Positions 7,230 to 12,990 of a stretch of DNA of 12,990 bases are shown in pieces. Within the stretch, counting starts at the first letter, position 1, and every line of letters starts with the position of its first letter. Source of the DNA: Candidatus Melainabacteria bacterium GWA2_34_9. Its GTDB lineage: Bacteria > Cyanobacteriota > Vampirovibrionia > Gastranaerophilales > UBA9971. The notes under the pieces were generated by a model. The model was not told where the DNA came from. It was given only the letters and a program-made list of their open reading frames with translations, and did no database searches. The position numbers were made by a program, and so were the translations under genes. The stretch lies in NCBI GenBank assembly GCA_001784535.1, contig MFRJ01000102.1:8126-21115 (forward strand), read 5' to 3'.

Positions 7230-7343
7230 TTATTTTGTCTCAGTTGGCTTGCTATAATTAGAATTATCTGAATTAGGGGATTTTGGAGCTTTTTTTTGTT
7301 TAGGTTTTTTAATTTCTCTTTTTCCACCTTTATCTTTAGACAT
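7230..7343 (-). CDS. 37-aa lysine-rich small protein
   Basis: A short minus-strand gene, ATG 7343 to TAA 7230. The product begins MSKDKGGKREIKKPKQKKAP (1-20) and continues as a polar Ser/Asn/Thr-rich tail ending in Lys. It has 11 Lys and 1 Arg among 37 residues, no hydrophobic segment and almost certainly no stable fold alone. The reason to believe it is a consensus Shine-Dalgarno, AAGGAG at 7353-7358, 9 nt from the ATG, the best ribosome site in the window. A role with nucleic acid or the ribosome is suggested only by charge. I cannot name a family. Downstream, on the same strand, comes the small ATT-start gene. Confidence 0.7.
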   Translation of the reverse strand: MSKDKGGKREIKKPKQKKAPKSPNSDNSNYSKPTETK

Positions 7344-7428
7344 AATAAAATTCTCCTTAAATTTTTAATATTATATTATTTTGTATTAATTTAATAATAC
7401 TACTTAATTATATAGCAAATAACGTCCA

Positions 7429-7437
7429 TGTTATAAT
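7429..7437 (+). promoter_or_regulatory. Extended -10 promoter for the CelD/BcsL-type acyltransferase
   Basis: TGTTATAAT is a perfect extended -10 box (TGn-TATAAT), 33 nt ahead of the ATG at 7471. No good -35 is visible. On the opposite strand a TATAAT-like box at 7407-7412 could serve the divergent 37-aa gene, so 7344-7470 is probably a divergent promoter region. Confidence 0.5.
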
Positions 7438-7470
7438 TGAAAAAAATAATTAAGTGATTTTGCGGTAAAT

Positions 7471-8523
7471 ATGCAGGAAATTTCTGAAAAATTAGAAAAT
7501 CCGATTAAAAATATAACTGTTCCTGACGGATTTAAGGTATTTAACGGCTTTGACGATGAAATTCTCGTACAAAACTGGAAAAAACTTTATAACAAAGGTG
7601 CTAATTATAATTTATCTTATGAATGGTGCAGAATCTGGTTTAAACATTTCGGTAAAAAACAAAAATTATTCATCATCACGCTCTGGAAAAATAACGAGCT
7701 TGAACTTTTAGCCCCTCTTTATGTTAGAGGAGGAAGGCTGACGCTCATAGGCACAAAACCTGATTTGTATGACGAATTTAATATTTTATACGAAAAACCT
7801 GAGAACATTAATGAATTGATTGATTATATTCAAAATAACAAGCTGGATATTAATTTCAGGTATGTAAACAGCGAATCAGAATTCGGTAAAACAATAGTTA
7901 AGAGATTTTCGCAACGAGGAATAAGGCAGGTTTCCCATGTGCTCGAAACAAAGCCTGTTGCAATCAAAAAAACATTCAGCTTCAAAAGAAAACAAAAAGA
8001 CGACAACATAAGGTGCAAAAACAACGCTGTTAAGCTTTTTGATGAGGCGCTAAAGTTTGAGTATCAAGCAGATAGAAAAAAAGAGTATGTTGAAGAGTTT
8101 ATAGAATTTCATAAAGCAAGATGGGGCGGAGGGTTATTTGTCAAAAAACCCAAGGTAGCCAATTTCTTGCAGGATTTGGTTTTAAATACTGATTTTAGTA
8201 TTTTATCAAGGTTATCTCTGGAAAAATCTGATAAAACAGTCGCATATCATTTTGGGTTTATGGATTCCGCCAAAAAATTCTGGTCAAGTATGCCGACTTA
8301 TGACATAAATTATAAACAAATTTCACCGGGAAAAGTACTTTTATATGACTTAATTACAGAAGTATTTGCAGGTAATACCGAAAAATTTGACTTTGGCAGA
8401 GGCTCTGAACCCTACAAAAACTGGTTTTGCAATTATGAAGAGGTTTTATTCAACATAACAACCTTTCAGACCAAGAAAAATATTATGAAAATCAGGAATT
8501 TTATTAATAAAATTTTGCGATAG
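7471..8523 (+). CDS. GNAT-type acyltransferase, CelD/BcsL (BioF2-like) family
   Basis: A 350-aa soluble protein with a two-lobe GNAT architecture related to FemAB. Family landmarks are visible: NLSYEWCRIWFKHFG (47-61), LELLAPLYVRGG followed by LTLIGTKPDLYDEFNILY (about 78-107), FHKARW (213-218), and the C-terminal core ISPGKVLLYDLITEVF (284-299) with FDFGRGSEPYKNWF (306-319), a strongly conserved end motif. Relatives transfer acyl or aminoacyl groups and are often linked to exopolysaccharide or cell-wall modification; the substrate here is unknown. The ATG at 7471 has a weak ribosome site (GCGG), but no better start follows. The gene diverges from the 37-aa gene and converges, 2 nt apart, with cbiO. 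The polysaccharide flippase lies 4 kb away, so a shared surface-glycan pathway is only a guess. Confidence 0.82.
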   Translation: MQEISEKLENPIKNITVPDGFKVFNGFDDEILVQNWKKLYNKGANYNLSYEWCRIWFKHFGKKQKLFIITLWKNNELELLAPLYVRGGRLTLIGTKPDLYDEFNILYEKPENINELIDYIQNNKLDINFRYVNSESEFGKTIVKRFSQRGIRQVSHVLETKPVAIKKTFSFKRKQKDDNIRCKNNAVKLFDEALKFEYQADRKKEYVEEFIEFHKARWGGGLFVKKPKVANFLQDLVLNTDFSILSRLSLEKSDKTVAYHFGFMDSAKKFWSSMPTYDINYKQISPGKVLLYDLITEVFAGNTEKFDFGRGSEPYKNWFCNYEEVLFNITTFQTKKNIMKIRNFINKILR

Positions 8524-8525
8524 TT

Positions 8526-9350
8526 TTATTTTTTTAAAGCTTCTACTGCTTCTTCCACGTTAATTGGATTTGTTTCAAAACTAAAACCTTCATTTTTCAG
8601 AGAATGGAAAAGTTTTACAATGGTTGGTTCTTCAAGACTATAGTTTTTAAGTTCTTCGTCCATATATAAAACTTCTCTAGGACTGCCTTTAGTAGATAAT
8701 CGGTTTTTAGAAGATATTAAATACATCGTATCAGCAAATTCCGAAACTAATTCAACATTATGAGTAGAAATTACAACGCTTATACGCATTTCCTCGCAGA
8801 TTTGATTAATTAAATTAATAAATTCCTTTTCTGATCTAATGTCCAGACCTGAAAAAGGTTCATCAAGCACTAATAACTCGGGATGAAGCACAAGCGCTCC
8901 TGCAAGTGCCACTTTTCGTTTTTCACCGCCTGAGAGATAATGAATTATTTTGTCTTTCAAATCAGATATTCCAAACTGTTCCAGAATTTTCAACGCCATT
9001 TCTTTTGATTCTTCTTGAGAATGTCCATAATTAAGCGGGGAAAACATTACATCTTCTAGAACAGTAGGACCTATAAGCTGTTCATCAACATTTTGTAGGA
9101 CTACACCTATTCTTTTCTTTATTTTATTGTATTCTTTATAAGGATCTACTCCAAAAACTCTAATTTCTCCGTGTGACGGAGTTAATAAGCCGAGAACATG
9201 TTTAATTAAAGTAGTTTTACCGCCACCGCTCGGACCAAGCAAAGCAACTTTCTCGCCTTTACAGACTATAAATTCTATTCCGCATAGTTCAATTTTAGTT
9301 TTATCAGGATATACGTGCTCGAAACAGCTAATTTCTATAATTTTTTCCAT
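8526..9350 (-). CDS. cbiO: Cobalt/nickel ECF transporter ATPase CbiO
   Basis: A 274-aa ABC ATPase that drives the ECF-type metal importer formed with CbiM and CbiQ on the cytoplasmic side of the inner membrane. All ATPase elements are present: Walker A GPSGGGKT (39-46), Q-loop Gln86 in VVLQNVDEQLIGPTV, signature LSGGEK (139-144), Walker B with catalytic Glu in LVLDEPFSGLD (160-170), and switch His197 in ISTHN. The Q-loop environment QNVDEQLIGPTVLEDVMF is typical of EcfA/CbiO. Only one ATPase gene is present, so it presumably works as a homodimer, as in dedicated Cbi/Nik systems. It starts 1 nt after the cbiQ stop and has its ribosome site (AGGG) inside the end of cbiQ. It is the last gene of the operon. 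Confidence 0.92.
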   Translation of the reverse strand: MEKIIEISCFEHVYPDKTKIELCGIEFIVCKGEKVALLGPSGGGKTTLIKHVLGLLTPSHGEIRVFGVDPYKEYNKIKKRIGVVLQNVDEQLIGPTVLEDVMFSPLNYGHSQEESKEMALKILEQFGISDLKDKIIHYLSGGEKRKVALAGALVLHPELLVLDEPFSGLDIRSEKEFINLINQICEEMRISVVISTHNVELVSEFADTMYLISSKNRLSTKGSPREVLYMDEELKNYSLEEPTIVKLFHSLKNEGFSFETNPINVEEAVEALKK

Positions 9351-9351
9351 T

Positions 9352-9981
9352 TTAATCCCTTGAACAAAAGACTTTATCTGAGTAGCCTCTTAATTTTAAC
9401 CCTTCATACATTTTTTCGCTTGTCTCTATTGATTTTATAACAAAAAAGCCTACGAGGTTACCTATAGTTTTGAGTGAATAAACAGGTCTGAAAATACTTA
9501 CTCCTCCTCTTAATCGCACTGTTGTTAAAAGATTATCAAGAGTATTATTGATTATAAAAAGAGATCTGTAAGTATTGAAAAGAATATTTACCATTATATC
9601 CGGCAAAAAACCACTCATTGCTTTAAATATTTGTATGTATGATGTTGTTAATATTAAAATAGCAAAAGAAGTTGAAATGCATAAAACTTTAAATATTAAA
9701 TTTAAAGCTGTCGGTAATGTTAAATTATTAACAGAAAACAAAAATAATGAAGCAAATATTAATGGATAGAGAGAAATTTTAAATGTTTTTAATCTTGGAA
9801 TTCCTGAAAACATAAGAATTAAAAGCAAAAATGCATATATAACACCCAATGTATAGATGTTTTTAATAAAAAGTGCGCTAATTAATATTATTGCAATGTC
9901 AAATAATTTAAGTTTTACAGGCACCTTATGAAGAAAAGTGTTTCCAAACGTTGCATAATAATCTAAATCAGCTATTTTCAT
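9352..9981 (-). CDS. cbiQ: ECF transporter transmembrane component CbiQ (EcfT)
   Basis: A 209-aa membrane protein that couples CbiO to the substrate-binding CbiM. There are about five hydrophobic segments (roughly 27-58, 70-86, 95-115, 128-146 and 172-185). The two EcfT coupling motifs are visible: RLRGG at 156-160 and KLRGY at 196-200, which dock on the ATPase dimer. The N-terminus (MKIADLDYYATFGNTFLHKV) resembles the DxxA...SxxHxx start of CbiQ. At 209 aa it is shorter than the usual 225-270, ending 9 residues after the second motif. It overlaps cbiM by 14 nt and is followed by cbiO after 1 nt, so the three are surely co-transcribed and translationally coupled. Confidence 0.88.
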   Translation of the reverse strand: MKIADLDYYATFGNTFLHKVPVKLKLFDIAIILISALFIKNIYTLGVIYAFLLLILMFSGIPRLKTFKISLYPLIFASLFLFSVNNLTLPTALNLIFKVLCISTSFAILILTTSYIQIFKAMSGFLPDIMVNILFNTYRSLFIINNTLDNLLTTVRLRGGVSIFRPVYSLKTIGNLVGFFVIKSIETSEKMYEGLKLRGYSDKVFCSRD

Positions 9982-10759
9982 TTTTTATTTTCTCTATGTC
10001 TTTTTCTTTTTCAAATTTGTGTAATATATCAGGTTTTACTCTTTTTATATAGCTAACGATAAAGCCTGTTAGGGATGATTCTAAAATCCAGCCTATAAGG
10101 CCGAATATAAACATAAGTGATAAGAATCTTTTTATATTAAACTTTTCTTCGGTTTTATTATGTTTCTGCTGTTCAATTTGCTCGTTATCAAGATGTTTTT
10201 CATTGTGAACGCTTAATTTCTCCTGATGAACTCCTTTACTGCTGCAATGTGAATTAGAAAAAGTGCTAAAATTGTGCGTTCCTGCGTAAACTATTCCTAT
10301 AGTAAGAAATGTTGAAATTATTAAAGCAAAAAAAGTTGCTGTAAAAGCTGAAAAGAATATTTTATCAGTTTTTTTATAGAGAAATTTAAACGCATAATAG
10401 CCTAAAGAGGCTTCAATGCCTATTACTAAAGTGTTTAAGCCGATAACAGTAATTCCGCCATGCGCTATAAATACAAGAAGCAAATTTGAAGTAAATATTG
10501 CAAAAAATGCAAGTGTCGGTCCCAAAATAATTCCTGTTAATACTGAAAGGTTAATATGATAAGGTACAGGAAACGGTATGGGAATAGACATTGTTAAGAG
10601 CATCAACGCCGCCATTATACTTATCAAAGAGAATTTAGCCTGTTTTTGGGATTTTTTAATATAAAAAGCTTCAATTATAAAGAAAATTCCAATTAAAATA
10701 TATCCTAAAACCCACAGCCATAAAGGCAAAATTCCATCAGGTATATGAATATGCGACAT
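9968..10759 (-). CDS. cbiM: Cobalt/nickel-binding membrane component CbiM with His-rich loop
   Basis: This 263-aa integral membrane protein is the metal-binding S component of the ECF importer. It begins MSHIHIPDGILPLWLW; the His residues next to the N-terminus coordinate Co2+ or Ni2+ in this family, so the start matters. A GTG at 10771 would add four residues, but it overlaps the GAGG ribosome site, and the ATG at 10759 fits the conserved terminus. Further family segments are IPIPFPVPYHINLSVLTGII, AHGGITVIGLNTLVIGIEA and the closing IGWILESSLTGFIVSYIKRVKPDIL. Between membrane segments, residues about 161-206 form a hydrophilic insert with six His and one Cys (SHCSSKGVHQEKLSVHNEKH). No cbiN gene lies in the operon. 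Cobalt versus nickel specificity cannot be decided. No cobalamin or NiCo riboswitch is recognisable upstream. Confidence 0.9.
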   Translation of the reverse strand: MSHIHIPDGILPLWLWVLGYILIGIFFIIEAFYIKKSQKQAKFSLISIMAALMLLTMSIPIPFPVPYHINLSVLTGIILGPTLAFFAIFTSNLLLVFIAHGGITVIGLNTLVIGIEASLGYYAFKFLYKKTDKIFFSAFTATFFALIISTFLTIGIVYAGTHNFSTFSNSHCSSKGVHQEKLSVHNEKHLDNEQIEQQKHNKTEEKFNIKRFLSLMFIFGLIGWILESSLTGFIVSYIKRVKPDILHKFEKEKDIEKIKNENS

Positions 10760-10801
10760 GCCGTACCTCACAATTAAATTTATAAACCTAAAATATCATA
10801 A

Positions 10802-10829
10802 ATTTTAATATTAGTAAATTTGTCATCAA
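10802..10829 (-). promoter_or_regulatory. Candidate promoter of the cbiMQO operon
   Basis: On the minus strand, TTGATG (10824-10829) and TAAAAT (10802-10807) are 16 nt apart, about 43 nt before the cbiM ATG. An exact TATAAT at 10831-10836 is an alternative -10. The 10760-10917 spacer is short and AT-rich and must serve both cbiM and the divergent acyltransferase. I see no structured leader in it. Confidence 0.4.
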
Positions 10830-10917
10830 TATTATACATACAGGGAATGCTTAAAATAAAAAAAATGTAAAAAATAGAAATAAAATGTTTAACAAATTTT
10901 TGGGTTTTTAAGGAATC

Positions 10918-11730
10918 ATGAAAGTTAATAGGACAACTGTTGCTAATGCAACTGAAAATTTTAATAATGCAGAATCGCACGATAAGCCAATGATTCCCGC
11001 AAATAAAGATCGGTTCTGGTCGAAATTAATTGAACCATGGGTTTATTGGCTGATTGAACATACTTTTTCTTCTGTAAGAATCAAAAATAAGAAAAACTTA
11101 AATCTTGCCAATCCGAATTATGCAAGTTTATTTTATGGCAATCATAGTTGTTTTCATGATGGTCAGGTTGCATATTACATTTGCAGAAAAATGTTTAACG
11201 CCAATTTTTATTTAATGATTCAGGAATTATATAAATTACCTTTACTATCAAAAATAGGTGGGTTTTCTGTAGAAAAAGATTCACCTATAGACGCTTTAAA
11301 ATCAATCAATTATGCTGTAGATCTTTTAAAAGATTCCAAAAATATGGTATGGATTTTCCCACAGGGTAGGGTTATGCCTCCTGATTATCGACCTATTAAA
11401 TTCGAAAGTGGATTGTCTTATATAAGCCATAAAGTCGGAGGAATAAATTTATTTCCTGTTTCACTAAAATATACCTATGTAAGAGAAGTCAGACCGGAGA
11501 TTTTTGCAGAAATTGGAGAGCCTATAATTATTGAAAATGGCGTGTCGAACAAAAAAGAATTTACTCAGTTTCTTGAAGAAGATTTTACTAATCTTGCACA
11601 AGCCCAAATTGAAAAAATTTCTCAAGGTGAATTAGACGAATACGAATATATTTATAAAAGTAAAGACCCTATATTTAAAAGAGCAGAACCGTTATTAAAA
11701 TATATTTTCTATGATAAAAGATATTTGTAA
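10918..11730 (+). CDS. PlsC-type lysophospholipid/1-acylglycerol-3-phosphate acyltransferase family protein
   Basis: A 270-aa membrane-associated acyltransferase. The catalytic HX4D box is NHSCFHDG, with His76 and Asp81. Motif II is GGFSVEKDS (114-122). Motif III reads FPQGR (147-151) rather than the usual FPEGT. Motif IV is the INLFPVSLKYTYVRE stretch (176-190). The family transfers acyl chains from acyl-ACP or acyl-CoA to lysophosphatidate or other alcohols; several cyanobacterial members act on other lipids, so the acceptor is uncertain. The Gln and Arg in motif III, which lines the phosphate-binding site, support caution. The first about 30 residues are polar and not family-like, yet AAGGA just before the ATG at 10918 (3 nt spacing) supports this start over M25. 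The gene diverges from cbiM and ends 7 nt from the convergent gene of unknown function. Confidence 0.82.
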   Translation: MKVNRTTVANATENFNNAESHDKPMIPANKDRFWSKLIEPWVYWLIEHTFSSVRIKNKKNLNLANPNYASLFYGNHSCFHDGQVAYYICRKMFNANFYLMIQELYKLPLLSKIGGFSVEKDSPIDALKSINYAVDLLKDSKNMVWIFPQGRVMPPDYRPIKFESGLSYISHKVGGINLFPVSLKYTYVREVRPEIFAEIGEPIIIENGVSNKKEFTQFLEEDFTNLAQAQIEKISQGELDEYEYIYKSKDPIFKRAEPLLKYIFYDKRYL

Positions 11731-11737
11731 AATTGAT

Positions 11738-12424
11738 TTATTTGTTGGTTTCGTAAGAAGTTTCACCGGCACGCAATATTTTACGTGTTAAATTTAAGAA
11801 ATTTGAGCCAATGAACCCAATATCAGAAGTTCTTGGTCCATAAGATGCAACATCTGTTGCATTGCTCCACATATTTATCAGGTGCTTACCGCCTTTATGT
11901 ATTACTTTAGTGGCTTTACTTGTTTCTGAATGAGGAATTACTTTACCCAATGCATTAGTTCCAAAAGTAAGCGCTACATAGCTCGCAGATTCGCCAAAAT
12001 CAGCAAAAGCTTTTTCTTTATCATCTCCATTTTTTGCATTAGTTACTTTATTAACCTCTTTTATAAGAGGGTTAGCTATAAAATAACAACCAAGAGCAGT
12101 TAATCCATATCCAACTACTGGAAAAGCAAGAGAAAGAGCTGTTAATCCAACACAAGCTCCGCCCATAACTATAGCCTGTATAGGATGAGCTTTAGCATAT
12201 TTTATAACTTCATTAAAAGGCTTTTTCATTCCTGCCAAAAAATTCCTGCCTGCTTCACTTAAATCAAATTTTTTATTATTTGATAAATCTTGTTTATTAG
12301 AAGTATTAGAAGCATTAAACAATTTTATTTTATCTTCATTTAAGCTAGATCTAATACCGTCTCTATTTTGTGAAATAGTTACAGGTTCATTTTTTATATT
12401 TATAACTGATGTACTAAATCCCAT
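11738..12424 (-). CDS. Uncharacterised protein with a central membrane hairpin
   Basis: A 228-aa protein of a family I do not recognise. Residues 1-60 are polar, Asn/Ser/Lys-rich and probably disordered, with no signal peptide. Residues 61-82 are basic and amphipathic (FLAGMKKPFNEVIKYAKAHP). Two closely spaced hydrophobic segments follow, about 83-101 (IQAIVMGGACVGLTALSLAF) and 103-120, likely a helical hairpin in the inner membrane. The C-terminal half has a weakly hydrophobic ASYVALTFGTNALGKVIPH segment and a His/Lys patch (KVIHKGGKHLINMW). The ATG at 12424 has a GGAAGGA ribosome site about 12 nt upstream, which is rather far. It is monocistronic, lying between a terminator upstream and a convergent gene downstream. 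It does not look like an enzyme; a membrane adaptor or envelope role would be speculation. Confidence 0.8.
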   Translation of the reverse strand: MGFSTSVINIKNEPVTISQNRDGIRSSLNEDKIKLFNASNTSNKQDLSNNKKFDLSEAGRNFLAGMKKPFNEVIKYAKAHPIQAIVMGGACVGLTALSLAFPVVGYGLTALGCYFIANPLIKEVNKVTNAKNGDDKEKAFADFGESASYVALTFGTNALGKVIPHSETSKATKVIHKGGKHLINMWSNATDVASYGPRTSDIGFIGSNFLNLTRKILRAGETSYETNK

Positions 12425-12458
12425 CCCTAAAATTTATTCCTTCCTATTAATATAAAAA

Positions 12459-12464
12459 ATTATA
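12459..12464 (-). promoter_or_regulatory. Possible -10 box of the unknown membrane-hairpin gene
   Basis: TATAAT on the minus strand, 34 nt upstream of the ATG at 12424, lies between the terminator of the AMMECR1 gene and the GGAAGGA ribosome site. The -35 position is T-rich with only a weak match. Confidence 0.35.
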
Positions 12465-12494
12465 AAGACAAAAAATTTACTAAAAATAATGCAA

Positions 12495-12528
12495 AATCAC
12501 ATTGAATTTCAGAAAAATCAATGTGGTT
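12495..12528 (-). terminator. Terminator hairpin after the AMMECR1 gene
   Basis: AATCACATTGA (12495-12505) pairs with TCAATGTGGTT (12518-12528): 11 bp including one G-U, around a 12-nt loop. On the minus strand the stem is followed by TTTGCATTATTTTTAG, a T-rich run. It lies 60 nt past the stop of the AMMECR1-like gene and before the promoter of the next leftward gene. Confidence 0.6.
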
Positions 12529-12587
12529 AAAGCTTTTGGTTATTCAATTTTTATTAATATATTTTAATATATGACAAATAAAGACAA

Positions 12588-12990
12588 TTATTCTTCAGGA
12601 TATCTGTCAACTTTAAATTTTTTCAGATAAAATTTCTCACTATTACTCATGCCGGCTTTTCTTTGACAAATCATAATTTGCTGTTCAACAGTATCAACAC
12701 CTTCCAAGTCAGGTAAAAGAAGCCCCTGTTTGCCTGTTTCTGAAATTACTATTATGCCGTAATTTTTTGGGTCGAGCTCTTCTATCGTGAAAGCTCTTTC
12801 AGGAGGGTGCAGGATATCCACCGAGTATTTAAGACCTTCAAGTTCTTCTTCTATGATAGCAGGAAATCTCGGATCTCTTGTGGCTGCTGATACGGCATTA
12901 TTTATAATTTCTTTTATTATTGAATCTTCTGTTGATAAAATTGTCCCTATACAGCCTGTCAGTTCGTTATCATATGTTTTTATGGAAACA
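12588..12990 (-). CDS. amrA: AMMECR1-domain protein (AmmeMemoRadiSam system protein A), C-terminal part
   Basis: About 134 codons reach the right edge in one open frame, so the 5' end is outside the window. A GTG at 12821 is an internal valine, not a start. The sequence follows the AMMECR1 domain: LTGCIGTI, then EIINNAVSAATRDPRFPAI, LEGLKYSVDILHPPERAF, the ELDPKNYGIIVIS strand, GLLLPDLEGVDTVEQQIMIC and RKAGMS, ending in a short basic tail. In many bacteria and archaea this domain is encoded with a MEMO1-like protein and a radical SAM protein (AmmeMemoRadiSam A, B and the radical SAM enzyme). The biochemical role of the set is not settled. Partners would lie beyond the right edge. A terminator follows at 12495-12528, so this gene ends its transcript. 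Confidence 0.93.
   Translation of the reverse strand, partial: VSIKTYDNELTGCIGTILSTEDSIIKEIINNAVSAATRDPRFPAIIEEELEGLKYSVDILHPPERAFTIEELDPKNYGIIVISETGKQGLLLPDLEGVDTVEQQIMICQRKAGMSNSEKFYLKKFKVDRYPEE

Noticed and set aside
10760..10917. Cobalamin or NiCo riboswitch before cbiM
   Set aside because: The leader is short and AT-rich, without the GC-rich conserved cores of either class.
10780..10980. 66-codon minus-strand ORF over the cbiM/acyltransferase spacer
   Set aside because: It overlaps the acyltransferase start and the promoter region, is Ile/Phe/Lys-rich as AT-rich noncoding DNA is, and lacks a Shine-Dalgarno.

Overview
The window is AT-rich DNA from a bacterium with an outer membrane. 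The best lineage clue is the gene at 588-2000: signal peptide, one SLH domain of the cyanobacterial 'RYG...LTRxE' type, a coiled coil, and a porin barrel ending in Phe. That architecture is typical of Cyanobacteria and their non-photosynthetic relatives (Vampirovibrionia/Melainabacteria). With the low GC and the absence of photosynthesis genes, a gut-type Melainabacteria-like genome is my best guess. This is inference; Negativicutes also carry SLH porins.

Layout from left to right. A truncated HDOD-domain protein (1-379, minus) diverges from the SLH porin (588-2000, plus). The porin is followed with an 11-nt overlap by a Wzx/MOP-type polysaccharide flippase (1990-3468, plus). A hairpin that looks like the porin terminator lies inside the first codons of the flippase. 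RecN (3443-5158, minus) converges on the flippase. Upstream of RecN, a very strong hairpin separates it from a 65-aa probable ribbon-helix-helix protein (5256-5453, minus), whose leader holds six tandem TCAT units. A leftward group follows: a 37-aa Lys-rich protein (7230-7343), a 78-codon gene with no canonical start codon (6910-7146), and a class V aminotransferase-fold PLP enzyme (5756-6907). A CelD/BcsL-type GNAT acyltransferase (7471-8523, plus) diverges from that group.

The second half holds a compact leftward metal-uptake operon of ECF type: cbiM (9968-10759), cbiQ (9352-9981) and cbiO (8526-9350), overlapping or 1 nt apart. No separate cbiN is visible; CbiM instead carries a His-rich hydrophilic loop. 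Diverging from it is a PlsC-type acyltransferase (10918-11730, plus). This converges with a lineage-restricted-looking membrane protein of unknown function (11738-12424, minus). The right edge holds the C-terminal part of an AMMECR1/AmmeMemoRadiSam protein A (12588-12990, minus), followed by a terminator.

Functionally the window is mostly housekeeping and envelope biology: outer-membrane permeability, surface polysaccharide export, lipid acylation, cobalt/nickel uptake and recombinational repair. I saw no CRISPR array, tRNA, rRNA, insertion sequence, prophage or recognisable defence system. The less ordinary items are the small genes missed by ATG-based calling, the TCAT repeat in front of the predicted RHH protein, and the His-rich CbiM.
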